Assembly (NCBI RefSeq): GCF_900188335.1
Contig: NZ_FZOY01000003.1
Coordinates: 124,001-188,000, forward strand
Source of the DNA: Tropicimonas sediminicola
GTDB taxonomy: Bacteria > Pseudomonadota > Alphaproteobacteria > Rhodobacterales > Rhodobacteraceae
Length of the DNA: 64,000 bases
Direction: 5' to 3'
Shown: piece by piece, positions 52,374 to 60,768 of the stretch
Numbering within the stretch: the first letter of the stretch is position 1
Layout of the letters: each line of letters begins with the position of its first letter
Notes under the pieces: generated by a model
Told to the model about the DNA's origin: nothing
Seen by the model: the letters and a program-made list of their open reading frames with translations, nothing else
Database searches by the model: none
Program-made: the position numbers and the translations under genes

Positions 52374-54749
52374 TCAGCCCGCGGGCACCAGCATGAAGAG
52401 CTCGCTTTCGTCGCCGAGGTAGGCACGCAGCCCGAGCTTGCCCTCCGCCACCGAGAGCATGTTGCCGCTGTCACGGTTGCGCAGCCGTACGCCGTCGGGG
52501 CTGGTGATCAGGTGGAACTGCTGCACGCGGGTGACATTGCCGTCGATGGGGGCGGCCAGTGCCGGGGGCGCGTCGCTGTGGCGGTCGAGCGAGGTGACAA
52601 CGCGGTCCGGGGTGGCGAGGGTCAGGTGACCTTCCTTCCAGGTCAGGCGCCACCGGCTGGGGGCCTGCACCAGCGCAAGCGCCGCGTCGGGCGCGGCCGA
52701 GGAAAGCCCGACCCAGGCATCGGGAAGGGATACCGACTGCAGCGTGTAGAGCCCGTCGGGAAAGGGCGTGGCGTCCCAGATCTCCGACCAGAGCGGTCCG
52801 CGGTAGGTGCAGGGCAGCTGCTGCGAGGCGATGGTGCTGCCGTAGGTCGGACCGATGAAACGGACGCCGTTCTCGGTGACGGTCGCATTGCCCTGCAACT
52901 CGGCGGTGTTGGCGCGGGAGGTGTCATCGGCGGTCGGCGCGGCCGCGTCGAAATCCCACCAGCCGATCACGCCGGCATCCTCGGGGCCCGTGACGTCCAG
53001 ATCGGCTGGGCCGATCGCCCGGTCGAAGACGGCGAAGCGGTGGATCGTGCCGCGCATGTCGAACCGGTTCCGAATCCCCTGGCCGAGGATGAACGGGCTC
53101 GAATTGGCCGTCACATCGCCGTTGCCCCTCGATGTCCCGACGTTCTGGCCGTCGAGCCAGAGCGTCACGCCTTCCGGGGCGAAGGTCACGATGGCCTCGT
53201 GGCGCTCGCCTTCCTGCACCGACCGTGGCTTGCTGCTGACGCGGCGCTTGCGCCCTTTCACCGAATGGATCACCTGGATCACGCCGTTGCGTTCGATGCT
53301 GAGCCGGAAATCGCCATCAGTCTCGTTGTTGCGCGATTTCGCCAGAACGTCGCCCTTGAGCTCCTCGGCGGTGAATTGCACGGCGAATGAAAGGGTGCGG
53401 GCGGCATAGGCGGGAAGGTGCGGGATCACGACGCGGTCTTCGAGCTGGCCGTACTGGATGTCCCGGATCCCGTCGAGCTGTTCAGGGCGCAGCGGCACCG
53501 GCAGCGCGCCCACGGTCTCGCCGGACGAGAACAGGTAATCGGTGATCCGGGCCACCGACGGCATCCAGATGCCGCCCGAACAGGCCCCCGAGATCGAGCC
53601 GCGGGTGTGGATCGGGTTGTGCGGATAGAGCTCCCAGTTCGTCATGTCGTCGCGTCGCGAGCGCAGCAGGCCCGCGGCTTCAGGATAGTCGAACTGCGGC
53701 GTGTCCGGACCGTCGAAGCCGTTGCCGCCGGTGTAGATCAGGTAGACCCAGTCCGGGTCCTGCGGGTCCTCGAAGAAGACCAGCCCGATGATATGGCCCT
53801 GGTCGAACCAGTCGTCGCCGACCGTCGGCTCGTAGATCTTGATCGGTGCGCCCCAGGCCACGCCATCCTTGCTGAACCGCACCGAGATGATGTTGTCCTC
53901 GCCGGTGTTGTCGGCCATCACCCAGTCGCCCGGAGCCCGCTCGAGGATCGCCGATTGCCCGAACCGGCCGGGGCGTCCGTTCTCGTCGGTGTAGTGGCCA
54001 CCGTAGGTCCAGGTGTTGCCGCCGTCGTCCGAATAGACGTAGTGGCGGAAGGCCTTGAGATTGTAGGTCAGCGACAGGCGCGCGCCGCGGGGCAGGGGCT
54101 TGCCGTTCAGCGGATACTCGATCTGCAGCGGCGCATCCGTCCCGACATTGCGCAAGGCGTAATCCTGGTTGCGCGCGAGCTTCTCGCCGCGTCCCTTCTT
54201 GCGCCCCTTGCCCTCTGCGGCCTTCCCGCGGCGGATCAGGGACAGGCTGACGCTCTGGGCAAAGCCGACGGGGTAGGGCGCTTCGAAGACCGTCGTCGCG
54301 CCGTCGCCCTCTAACACCACGTCCGACGGCCCGTTCCGCTCCTTGAACTTGTAGGACAGGATGATCCGTCCACTCGACATGCAGACCGGCACGTGGCCGG
54401 ACATGAACCCATCGACATGGCTGAAGCGCGCCGGCATCTGATCGGGCTGGAACAGCGGAACATCGGGGCTGCGCACGGTCCAGCCGGTGGCCTTCCACCC
54501 CTCGAAATCGACGATCGGTGCATCGAAGATGTTGAGGCCCTGGTCGTATTCCTTGCCGTCGATCCCGCCGCGCAGGAAGAGCATCATCGACTCGCTCTTG
54601 AGAATGCATTTCGAGGTGCTCGGCAGGAGCTTGGAATTCAGCCGCGAGCCGGACATCCAGCTGTTGTCGAGCGCGGCATTGCCGGTCTTGACCGAGGCGT
54701 GCGGGACGTGCGGGATCTCGGTGACCGGGACGAGGCGGATCAGGGTCAT
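52374..54749 (-). CDS. Large Asp-box (sialidase-like) protein with LamG-like and beta-rich C-terminal domains
   Basis: 791 residues, no signal peptide, GC as its neighbours. Residues about 30-430 look like a beta-propeller with Asp boxes: SDDGGNTW (240-247) and SKDGVAW (293-299), plus repeated W/Y-rich strands (DWVMADNTGEDNIISVRFSKDG, DWVYLIYTGGNGFDG). Residues 440-585 are LamG/concanavalin-like (YAARTLSFAVQF, EGVTLWLDGQNVGTS, MRGTIHRFAVFDRAIG). The end (about 640-791) is beta-rich, possibly a trefoil. It may be a glycan-binding or -cleaving protein released by an unknown route. Conserved catalytic Arg triad of sialidases not verified. Confidence 0.7.
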   Translation of the reverse strand: MTLIRLVPVTEIPHVPHASVKTGNAALDNSWMSGSRLNSKLLPSTSKCILKSESMMLFLRGGIDGKEYDQGLNIFDAPIVDFEGWKATGWTVRSPDVPLFQPDQMPARFSHVDGFMSGHVPVCMSSGRIILSYKFKERNGPSDVVLEGDGATTVFEAPYPVGFAQSVSLSLIRRGKAAEGKGRKKGRGEKLARNQDYALRNVGTDAPLQIEYPLNGKPLPRGARLSLTYNLKAFRHYVYSDDGGNTWTYGGHYTDENGRPGRFGQSAILERAPGDWVMADNTGEDNIISVRFSKDGVAWGAPIKIYEPTVGDDWFDQGHIIGLVFFEDPQDPDWVYLIYTGGNGFDGPDTPQFDYPEAAGLLRSRRDDMTNWELYPHNPIHTRGSISGACSGGIWMPSVARITDYLFSSGETVGALPVPLRPEQLDGIRDIQYGQLEDRVVIPHLPAYAARTLSFAVQFTAEELKGDVLAKSRNNETDGDFRLSIERNGVIQVIHSVKGRKRRVSSKPRSVQEGERHEAIVTFAPEGVTLWLDGQNVGTSRGNGDVTANSSPFILGQGIRNRFDMRGTIHRFAVFDRAIGPADLDVTGPEDAGVIGWWDFDAAAPTADDTSRANTAELQGNATVTENGVRFIGPTYGSTIASQQLPCTYRGPLWSEIWDATPFPDGLYTLQSVSLPDAWVGLSSAAPDAALALVQAPSRWRLTWKEGHLTLATPDRVVTSLDRHSDAPPALAAPIDGNVTRVQQFHLITSPDGVRLRNRDSGNMLSVAEGKLGLRAYLGDESELFMLVPAG

Positions 54750-54947
54750 GGTTCTGGTGCCCGAAGCTGGAAAAGGTTCACGACACGCTCACCGATTGGG
54801 GGCGGAAACGTCAACTCCGGAGTCGGCCTCGATCCGCACAACCGCGCGATGGGCCCAGGGCGGGGACGAGGGGCGCGGGCTGGCAAAGGCCGTCTCGAAC
54901 GGGTAGGACCGGGCGACGGCAGGTACATTCAGCAGGGACGCGCAAGC

Positions 54948-55619
54948 ATGGCACGAGAACTGAAATCCGGGCGCAAGGGCGCCGCCAGGGGCACGGCGAA
55001 ACAGGTGGTGATCTTCGTCCACGGCTATGGCGCCGACGGCAACGACCTGCTCGGCCTAGCCGATCCGCTGATGCCGCATCTGCCCGACACCGCCTTCTAC
55101 GCGCCCGACGCGCCGGAGCGCTGCGTGGGCAATCCCTTCGGCTACCAATGGTTCCCGATCCCCTGGCTCGACGGCTCGTCGGAAGAGGCGGCCAAGACCT
55201 CCATGGCAACGTCTGTGGAGGACCTGAACGCCTTTATCGACAAGGTGCTGGCCGACGAGGGGCTGACGCCGGACCGCCTGGTCCTGCTCGGCTTCAGCCA
55301 GGGCACGATGATGAGCCTGCACGTGGCACCGCGCCGCGATGCCCCGATCGCCGCGCTGGTCGGTTTCTCCGGCCGGCTGCTGGAGCCGGAGCGGCTACAG
55401 GCCGAGACGAAGGTCCGGATGCCGGTGCTCTTGCTGCATGGCGACCAGGACGACATGGTGCCGTTCCCTTCGCTGAAAGAGGCCGCCGACGCGCTGGTTG
55501 CCGCCGAGTTCGAGACCTATGCCTTCGTGATGAAAGGCATGGGCCACGGCATCGCGCCGGACGGGCTGGGCCAGGCGGTGGGCTTCATTCGCAACAAGCT
55601 GGGGCTGGACGCGGACTGA
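54948..55619 (+). CDS. Alpha/beta hydrolase, carboxylesterase/phospholipase family
   Basis: 223 residues from the ATG at 54948. Triad: Ser117 in LVLLGFSQGTMMSLH (GxSxG), Asp in LLLHGDQDDMVPF (about 166-169), His200 in FVMKGMGHGIAP. VVIFVHGYGADGNDLLGLADPLMP gives the oxyanion HG. The family (AB hydrolase superfamily, acyl-protein thioesterase/carboxylesterase type) cleaves medium-chain esters. Cytosolic. Its promoter region with the large divergent gene (52374) lies between 54750 and 54947. Confidence 0.9.
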   Translation: MARELKSGRKGAARGTAKQVVIFVHGYGADGNDLLGLADPLMPHLPDTAFYAPDAPERCVGNPFGYQWFPIPWLDGSSEEAAKTSMATSVEDLNAFIDKVLADEGLTPDRLVLLGFSQGTMMSLHVAPRRDAPIAALVGFSGRLLEPERLQAETKVRMPVLLLHGDQDDMVPFPSLKEAADALVAAEFETYAFVMKGMGHGIAPDGLGQAVGFIRNKLGLDAD

Positions 55620-55625
55620 TCCGCC

Positions 55626-55655
55626 GCCTTGACAGGCCGGGGCCGGCGATGGGAT
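55626..55655 (+). promoter_or_regulatory. Possible promoter of the second ABC-F gene
   Basis: TTGACA (55626-55631), 18-base spacer, GATAGA (55650-55655), between the esterase stop and the ABC-F start. The consensus -35 is the best evidence; a GC stem CGCCTGC/GCAGGCG follows (about 55670-55710). Confidence 0.4.
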
Positions 55656-55785
55656 AGAGCCGTCGTCGGAACCGCCTGCCGAAAGGGTAGGGAGGCAGAG
55701 CCGCAGGCGCACACGGAGGACAGAGCAGTGGACATCAAGGCAGCGACCGCATTCGCCCGTCCCGCTCTCCCAATCCGCGTTGCCG

Positions 55786-57369
55786 ATGCCCCTTCTGACC
55801 TTCGATTCCCTCACCCTTTCCCGTCCTGATTCCACACCCCTTGTCACCGGGCTCACCTGCAGCCTGACCTCCGGCCTGATTGGCCTGGTGGGCGCGAACG
55901 GGTCCGGCAAATCCACGCTCCTGCGGGTCGTGGCCGGAGATGTGCCCGCCCGCGCCGGGCATGTGATCTGCGCCGGCACGACAGCCCGTCTGCGCCAGAG
56001 TTTCGACCCCGAGGACAGTGTCGCGTGCCTGTTCGGCAAGGCAGGTACGCTGGACCTGCTCGACCGCGCCGCTTCCGGGCGGGCGACGGCGGAGGACCTG
56101 GCCGAGGCCGACTGGATGCTCGAATCCCGGCTCGAGACGGCCCTGGCCCGCGTCGGGCTCGGCGCCGTCGATCCGCGCGCGTCGCTTGGGCGACTCAGTG
56201 GCGGCCAGCAACGGCGCGCGGCGCTGGCGGCGCTGTTCTTCGACTGCCCGGAAATTGTGCTGCTCGACGAGCCGACCAACGATCTCGACGCGGAGGGGCG
56301 GCAGATTGTCCGCTCCCTTCTGAACGAGCATCGCGGGCGGGGGCTGGCGCTGGTGGCCAGCCACGACCGGGCGCTGCTCGACGGGATGGACAGGATCCTC
56401 GCGCTGGAGGCCGGATCGGCTCAGCTCCACACCGGCGGCTGGTCCAGCTACGAGGCGGCCCGGGCTGCTGCGCGCGCCCGCGCCGAGGCGCGGCTGGAGC
56501 GGGCCGACAGGGCGGTCGCGGCGGTCGAGTCGGCGATTGGCGAAAGCGCTCGCAAGAGCGCTGGCCGGGCGCGGCAGGGACGCGCTCTCCGGGTCTCCGG
56601 CAGCCAGGGCAAGATGCTGACCGACGCCATGCGCGACCGCGCCGAAAGCCGTGGTGCCGGCGCCGCGCGGCTGGCTGAACGCAAGCGGAGCGAGGCGCGC
56701 GTGGAACTGGAAGAGGCGCGCGCCGCCCTGCCGCCAACCCGGCCGCGCCGGCTCGATGCCGCGCCGGATGCGCGACGCCACGGGAAAGTGCTGGATCTGC
56801 GCGAAGTGAGCTTCAGATTCGGTGAGCAAGCACCTGTTGTGCAGAGCTTTTCCATGGATGTGCAGGCGGGCGAAAGGGTTGCGCTGGTGGGGCCGAACGG
56901 CTCCGGAAAGTCCACGCTCCTCCGCCTGTGCGCGGGGCTTCTGGAGGCCGACGCGGGCGAGATCTCGCGCGGGAGCCTCGCCTTTCTGGACCAGCAGACA
57001 GCCTTGCTCGGGGAGGCCGGCACCCTCGCCAACGCCTTCGCTCGCCACCACCCCGGGCTCGGCCGGAACGCCATCCATGCGGCACTCGCGCGGATGGGAT
57101 TTCGCGGTGCGGCTGGGAACGCGGAGGTTGCCGGTCTGAGCGGTGGCGAGCGGATGCAGGCCGCCCTCGCGCTGGTGCTTGCGGGGGCCTCTCCGCCCGA
57201 TCTCTTGGTGCTCGACGAGCCGACCAACCACCTCGACATCCCCGCGCTCGAAGCCGTGGAGGCCGGATTGTCCGGCCATGCCGGCGCGATGCTGGTGGTC
57301 AGCCACGACGCCGCCTTCCTCGACCGGCTGGCGCCGATCCGGCGGGTGACGCTCCCCGGCTGTGGATAA
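55786..57369 (+). CDS. ABC-F family ATP-binding protein
   Basis: 527 residues from the ATG at 55786 (a TTG two codons earlier is possible). Two ABC cassettes: Walker A LVGANGSGKSTLLRV and LVGPNGSGKSTLLRL, signatures LSGGQQRRAAL and LSGGERMQAAL, Walker B IVLLDEPTNDLD and LLVLDEPTNHLD. The first cassette is about 1-200, the basic coiled linker 210-320 (RARAEARLERADRAVAAVE), second cassette 330-527. Lacks the C-terminal coil of Uup, so it differs from the ABC-F at 38.5 kb. Ribosome-associated, role unspecified. No membrane segments. Confidence 0.9.
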   Translation: MPLLTFDSLTLSRPDSTPLVTGLTCSLTSGLIGLVGANGSGKSTLLRVVAGDVPARAGHVICAGTTARLRQSFDPEDSVACLFGKAGTLDLLDRAASGRATAEDLAEADWMLESRLETALARVGLGAVDPRASLGRLSGGQQRRAALAALFFDCPEIVLLDEPTNDLDAEGRQIVRSLLNEHRGRGLALVASHDRALLDGMDRILALEAGSAQLHTGGWSSYEAARAAARARAEARLERADRAVAAVESAIGESARKSAGRARQGRALRVSGSQGKMLTDAMRDRAESRGAGAARLAERKRSEARVELEEARAALPPTRPRRLDAAPDARRHGKVLDLREVSFRFGEQAPVVQSFSMDVQAGERVALVGPNGSGKSTLLRLCAGLLEADAGEISRGSLAFLDQQTALLGEAGTLANAFARHHPGLGRNAIHAALARMGFRGAAGNAEVAGLSGGERMQAALALVLAGASPPDLLVLDEPTNHLDIPALEAVEAGLSGHAGAMLVVSHDAAFLDRLAPIRRVTLPGCG

Positions 57370-57430
57370 TTGTCACATCGATGTCACCGAGCCGCGATAC
57401 CCAATGGCCAAATCCACCGTATCACGAGGG

Positions 57431-57458
57431 TTGTCAGGCGGAAAACGCCACATATAGT
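57431..57458 (+). promoter_or_regulatory. Promoter and 5'-leader hairpin of the HNH nuclease gene
   Basis: TTGTCA (57431-57436), 16-base spacer, TATAGT (57453-57458). A perfect stem GGGCGGG-gtgt-CCCGCCC (57471-57488) lies 47 bases before the start codon. Confidence 0.6.
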
Positions 57459-57534
57459 TGTCTTCAGCTGGGGCGGGGTGTCCCGCCCTGAGCCACGGAG
57501 CAGGCAGGCAGGGCAGGGGCGGAGTCACAGGACC

Positions 57535-58119
57535 ATGGACGGCGATTTCAGAAAACACTTCGTGCGGGAACCGAACAATCTGCGGCACCATCCGGCGCTG
57601 GTGCTGAACGCGGATTACCGGCCGCTGTCCTATTACCCGCTGTCACTCTGGCCCTGGCAGGAGGCGATCAAGGCGGCCTGGCTCGACAGGGTGGATATCG
57701 TGGCCGAGTACGACGAGGTCGTCAGAAGCCCCTCCACCACGATCCGAATACCCTCGGTGGTCGTCCTGAAAGATTTCGTCAAACCCCAGAAGCGCGTGGC
57801 CTTCACGCGCTTCAATTTGTTTCTGAGGGACCAGTTCTGCTGCCAGTATTGCGGCGCCAAGGGCGATCTTACCTTCGATCACGTCGTGCCGCGCGCCCGC
57901 GGAGGCATCACCAGCTGGGAGAACGTGGTCGCCGCCTGTTCGAGCTGCAACCTGAAGAAGGGCTCCAAGTCGCTGCGCCAGGCCGGGATGAGCCTGCTCA
58001 AGTCGCCGCGTCGCCCGGGTGCGGAAGAGTTGCGCAACGTCGGTCGCAAGTTCCCGCCCAATCACCTGCACAAGAGCTGGCTGGATTTCCTCTACTGGGA
58101 TGCCGAGCTGGAAGCCTGA
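57535..58119 (+). CDS. HNH endonuclease
   Basis: 194 residues from the ATG at 57535. The zinc-bound HNH fold: Cys103-Cys106 (FCCQYCGAKGDLTFD), Asp115-His116 (the catalytic pair DHVVP), Asn130 (SWENVVAAC), Cys135-Cys138 (ACSSCN). The N-terminus ALVLNADYRPLSYYPLSLWPWQEAIKAAWLDRVDIVAEYDE is the conserved RRXRR/HNH-associated block seen in stand-alone HNH proteins of many bacteria (often called McrA-like). No restriction partner is adjacent. Role in DNA repair or defence is not known. Ends 18 bases before the SMR stop, convergent. Confidence 0.9.
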   Translation: MDGDFRKHFVREPNNLRHHPALVLNADYRPLSYYPLSLWPWQEAIKAAWLDRVDIVAEYDEVVRSPSTTIRIPSVVVLKDFVKPQKRVAFTRFNLFLRDQFCCQYCGAKGDLTFDHVVPRARGGITSWENVVAACSSCNLKKGSKSLRQAGMSLLKSPRRPGAEELRNVGRKFPPNHLHKSWLDFLYWDAELEA

Positions 58120-58137
58120 ACCGGCCGCAGGCGCCTG

Positions 58138-58473
58138 TCAGTGACTGCCGGCGCTCGAGAAAAGCTGGATCACCACCACGCCGGTCACGATCAGTGCGAG
58201 GCCGATCATCGCCGCCGCGTCGAGCTTCTGCCCGAAGACCTTGAAGCCGATCAGCGTGATCAGCACCATCCCCAACCCCGACCAGATCGCATAGGCGACT
58301 CCGACGGGGATCGCCTTCATCGCCAGCGACAGCAGGTAGATCGAGACCGCATAAGCCAGCGCCATCACCAGTGTTGGCCCGAGCCGCGTCATCTGCTGGC
58401 TGGAATGCAGCGCCGTCGTGCCGACGACCTCGGTCAGAATGGCGCCGATCAGCGCGACGACATGGGTCGGCAT
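58138..58473 (-). CDS. Small multidrug resistance (SMR) family transporter
   Basis: 111 residues, four membrane helices. The essential Glu is in AILTEVVGTTALHSS (residue 15), and YAIWSGLGMVLITLIGFKVFGQKLD is the conserved helix 3 with the GG-type dimer motif. It resembles EmrE/QacE (quaternary ammonium or other cation efflux) more than Gdx (guanidinium), but the split cannot be made by eye. Coupled to the upstream YitT gene: seven bases apart, with GAGG before its ATG inside the YitT end. Confidence 0.88.
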   Translation of the reverse strand: MPTHVVALIGAILTEVVGTTALHSSQQMTRLGPTLVMALAYAVSIYLLSLAMKAIPVGVAYAIWSGLGMVLITLIGFKVFGQKLDAAAMIGLALIVTGVVVIQLFSSAGSH

Positions 58474-58480
58474 GGAAACC

Positions 58481-59098
58481 TCACGTTGCGATGTAGCGGT
58501 CGCGCCGGTGATTGACGGCGATCACGCCGTTCAGCACCACCGCGCCCAGCAAGGAATAGGCGACGACATGGCCCGGGAACAGGAAAAAGGCGACGGCGAA
58601 GAGCACGATGTCGACCGCGAGCTGCACATAGCCCGCCCGGATCCCGAGCCGGTCCTGCGCCAGCAGCGCCAGCACGCCCAGCCCGCCGAGGCTGCCGCGG
58701 TGACGAAAGATCGCCAGCAGCCCCAGCCCGGTCAGCACGCCGAAGACCACCGTGCCGAGCAGCGGCGTCAGCCGCTCGAAGGCCAGCCAGTGCGGCAGCA
58801 GGTCCACCAGAAGCGACAGCGCGAAGACGCAGCCCAGCGACTTCAACGTGAACTCCAGCCCCATGCGCCGCCATGCAAGCCAGTAGAACGGCAGGTTGAT
58901 GACGGCAAAGACCAGCCCGAAGGACCATCCCGTGAGATAGGAGATGATCAGCGCCACCCCGGCCGTCTGGCCCGTCAGGAAGCCGAGATGGGCAAGGAAG
59001 GTGAGGCCGAGGGCGCAGATGAACACGCCGATGGCGAGGCCCTGGGCATCGTCGACCGGGGTGTGGCGCACCGCGTCGGCATCGGGCGGCGAAAGCAT
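58481..59098 (-). CDS. YitT family membrane protein
   Basis: 205 residues from the ATG at 59098, chosen because it is the nearest before GLAIGVFICALGLTFLAHLG; ATGs at 59143 and 59170 are in frame and a ribosome site is not clear. Five or six membrane helices. Motifs TGQTAGVALIISYLTGWSFGLVFAVINLPFYWLAWRRMGLEFTLKSLG and GVLTGLGLLAIFRHRGSLGGLGVLALL are diagnostic of YitT/DUF161. Function unknown. Lacks the C-terminal DUF2179 cytosolic domain found in Bacillus YitT. Confidence 0.87.
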   Translation of the reverse strand: MLSPPDADAVRHTPVDDAQGLAIGVFICALGLTFLAHLGFLTGQTAGVALIISYLTGWSFGLVFAVINLPFYWLAWRRMGLEFTLKSLGCVFALSLLVDLLPHWLAFERLTPLLGTVVFGVLTGLGLLAIFRHRGSLGGLGVLALLAQDRLGIRAGYVQLAVDIVLFAVAFFLFPGHVVAYSLLGAVVLNGVIAVNHRRDRYIAT

Positions 59099-59272
59099 CG
59101 GGGAGGGCAAGGCGCGGGCTCCATGTATCTTGCATGCCGCCATGGGCCGGGCCGGCTGCGACCGGCCCACGGTGGTTCGGGGACGGGCGTACCATGCTGC
59201 GTGCCGAGGGTTGAGGCTTACCTAGCGGAGGCCGTACCCCTGCGCCCTCCGATGCCCGAAAAGGACGCAGCG

Positions 59273-59302
59273 CCGGGCGGGGTGCGCCTGCACGCCGCCC
59301 GG
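59273..59302 (-). terminator. Hairpin after icd
   Basis: CCGGGCGG (59273-59280) and CCGCCCGG (59295-59302) enclose GTGC-gcct-GCAC, a strong stem 20 bases past the icd stop on the minus strand. On that strand it is followed by GGCGCTGCGTCCTTTTCGG. The 223-base gap (59099-59321) also holds GGGCCGG/CCGGCCC (59149-59168). Confidence 0.7.
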
Positions 59303-59321
59303 TCCGCGTCTGGCGCTCCGC

Positions 59322-60536
59322 CTAGCCGGCGAGCGCGCGGTTGAGGTTCTCGTCGATCTTCTCGAGGAAGCCCATCGTGGTGAGCCAGCCCTGGTCCGGG
59401 CCGACGAGCAGCGCGAGATCCTTGGTCATGAAGCCGTCCTCGACGGTCTCCACGATCACCTTCTCCAGCGTCGTGGCAAAGGACATCAGGGCGATGTTCT
59501 CGTCGAGCTTCGCGCGGTGCTTCAGCCCGCCGGTCCAGGCAAAGATCGAGGCGATGGAGTTGGTCGAGGTCTGCTGGCCGGCCTGGTGCTGGCGATAGTG
59601 GCGGGTGACCGTGCCGTGGGCGGCCTCGGCCTCGACGATCTTGCCATCCGGCGTCATCAGCTGCGAGGTCATCAGGCCGAGCGAGCCGAAGCCCTGCGCC
59701 ACGGTGTCGGACTGCACGTCGCCATCGTAGTTCTTGGTGGCCCAGACGAAACCGCCGTTCCACTTCATGCAGCAGGCGACCATGTCGTCGATCAGGCGAT
59801 GTTCGTACCAGATGCCCTTTTCCTTGAACTTCTCCTCGAACTCTTCCTCGAAGACCTGCTGGAACAGCTCAAGGAACCGCCCGTCATATTGCTTGAGGAT
59901 CGTGTTCTTGGTCGACAGGTACACCGGCCAGCCGAGGTTCAGGCCGTAGTTGAACGAGGCCCGGGCGAAATCGCGGATCGAATCGTCGAGGTTGTACATG
60001 CCCATGAAGACGCCGGAGGAGGGGGCCTGGTAGACCTCCTCCTCGATCACCGTGCCGTCGTCGCCGACGAATTTCATGGAGAGCTTGCCCGATCCGGGGA
60101 ACTTGAAGTCGGTGGCGCGGTACTGGTCGCCGAAGGCGTGGCGGCCGATCACGATGGGCCGGGTCCAGCCCGGCACGAGGCGCGGCACGTTGCGGCAGAT
60201 GATCGGCTGGCGGAACACCACGCCGCCGAGGATGTTGCGGATCGTGCCGTTGGGCGAGCGCCACATCTTCTTGAGCCCGAATTCCTCGACCCGCGCTTCA
60301 TCGGGCGTGATGGTGGCGCATTTCACCGCGACCCCCACTTCCTTGGTCTTCTCGGCCGCGTCGATGGTGATCTGGTCTTCGGTACGGTCCCGCTCCTCGA
60401 TCCCGAGGTCGTAGTAGAGCAGGTCGAGGTCCAGGTAGGGCAGGATCAGCTTCTGTTTGATGAAGTCCCAGATGATCCGGGTCATCTCGTCGCCGTCCAT
60501 CTCGACGATGGGGTTGTCCACCTTGATCTTGGTCAT
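59322..60536 (-). CDS. icd: NADP-dependent isocitrate dehydrogenase
   Basis: 404 residues from the ATG at 60536. TCA-cycle enzyme of the eukaryotic-type (IDH2-like) subfamily, not the E. coli type. [23 protein letters not shown] at the start; substrate-binding [30 protein letters not shown], and [20 protein letters not shown]; Mg-binding Asp in IDDMVAC and [13 protein letters not shown] site [13 protein letters not shown]. Stop is TAG. Divergent from the HlyD/DUF2955 pair with a 232-base gap carrying a palindrome. Confidence 0.96.
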   Translation of the reverse strand: MTKIKVDNPIVEMDGDEMTRIIWDFIKQKLILPYLDLDLLYYDLGIEERDRTEDQITIDAAEKTKEVGVAVKCATITPDEARVEEFGLKKMWRSPNGTIRNILGGVVFRQPIICRNVPRLVPGWTRPIVIGRHAFGDQYRATDFKFPGSGKLSMKFVGDDGTVIEEEVYQAPSSGVFMGMYNLDDSIRDFARASFNYGLNLGWPVYLSTKNTILKQYDGRFLELFQQVFEEEFEEKFKEKGIWYEHRLIDDMVACCMKWNGGFVWATKNYDGDVQSDTVAQGFGSLGLMTSQLMTPDGKIVEAEAAHGTVTRHYRQHQAGQQTSTNSIASIFAWTGGLKHRAKLDENIALMSFATTLEKVIVETVEDGFMTKDLALLVGPDQGWLTTMGFLEKIDENLNRALAG

Positions 60537-60613
60537 GGGGTCTCTCTTGCAATGGGCTGGATTGAGTCGGAACCTGCCCGCGTCATAGCGCAATCCGATC
60601 GGCACGGGAATAT

Positions 60614-60631
60614 GGTATGCAAATGTATACC
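60614..60631. promoter_or_regulatory. Palindrome in the icd / efflux divergent region
   Basis: GGTATGCAAATGTATACC: GGTAT..ATACC with partial inner symmetry. It is 78 bases before the icd start and 138 before the HlyD start. AT-rich in a GC-rich gap. A GntR-type operator often has a TNGTNNNACNA core, which is similar (TGGTATGCAAATG..). Regulator unknown. Confidence 0.35.
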
Positions 60632-60768
60632 GTTTTGCCGCGGCGCTGCCATCTCAGCGAGCATCGGGCCGCGGAACCGGTGATTTCCGAGGCGGGCTTT
60701 GTGTCCGGGTGACAGAGCTGGAATCCTGTGCTGGGGTGTGCCGGGGGTGCGGGACTGAGGAGAAACGC

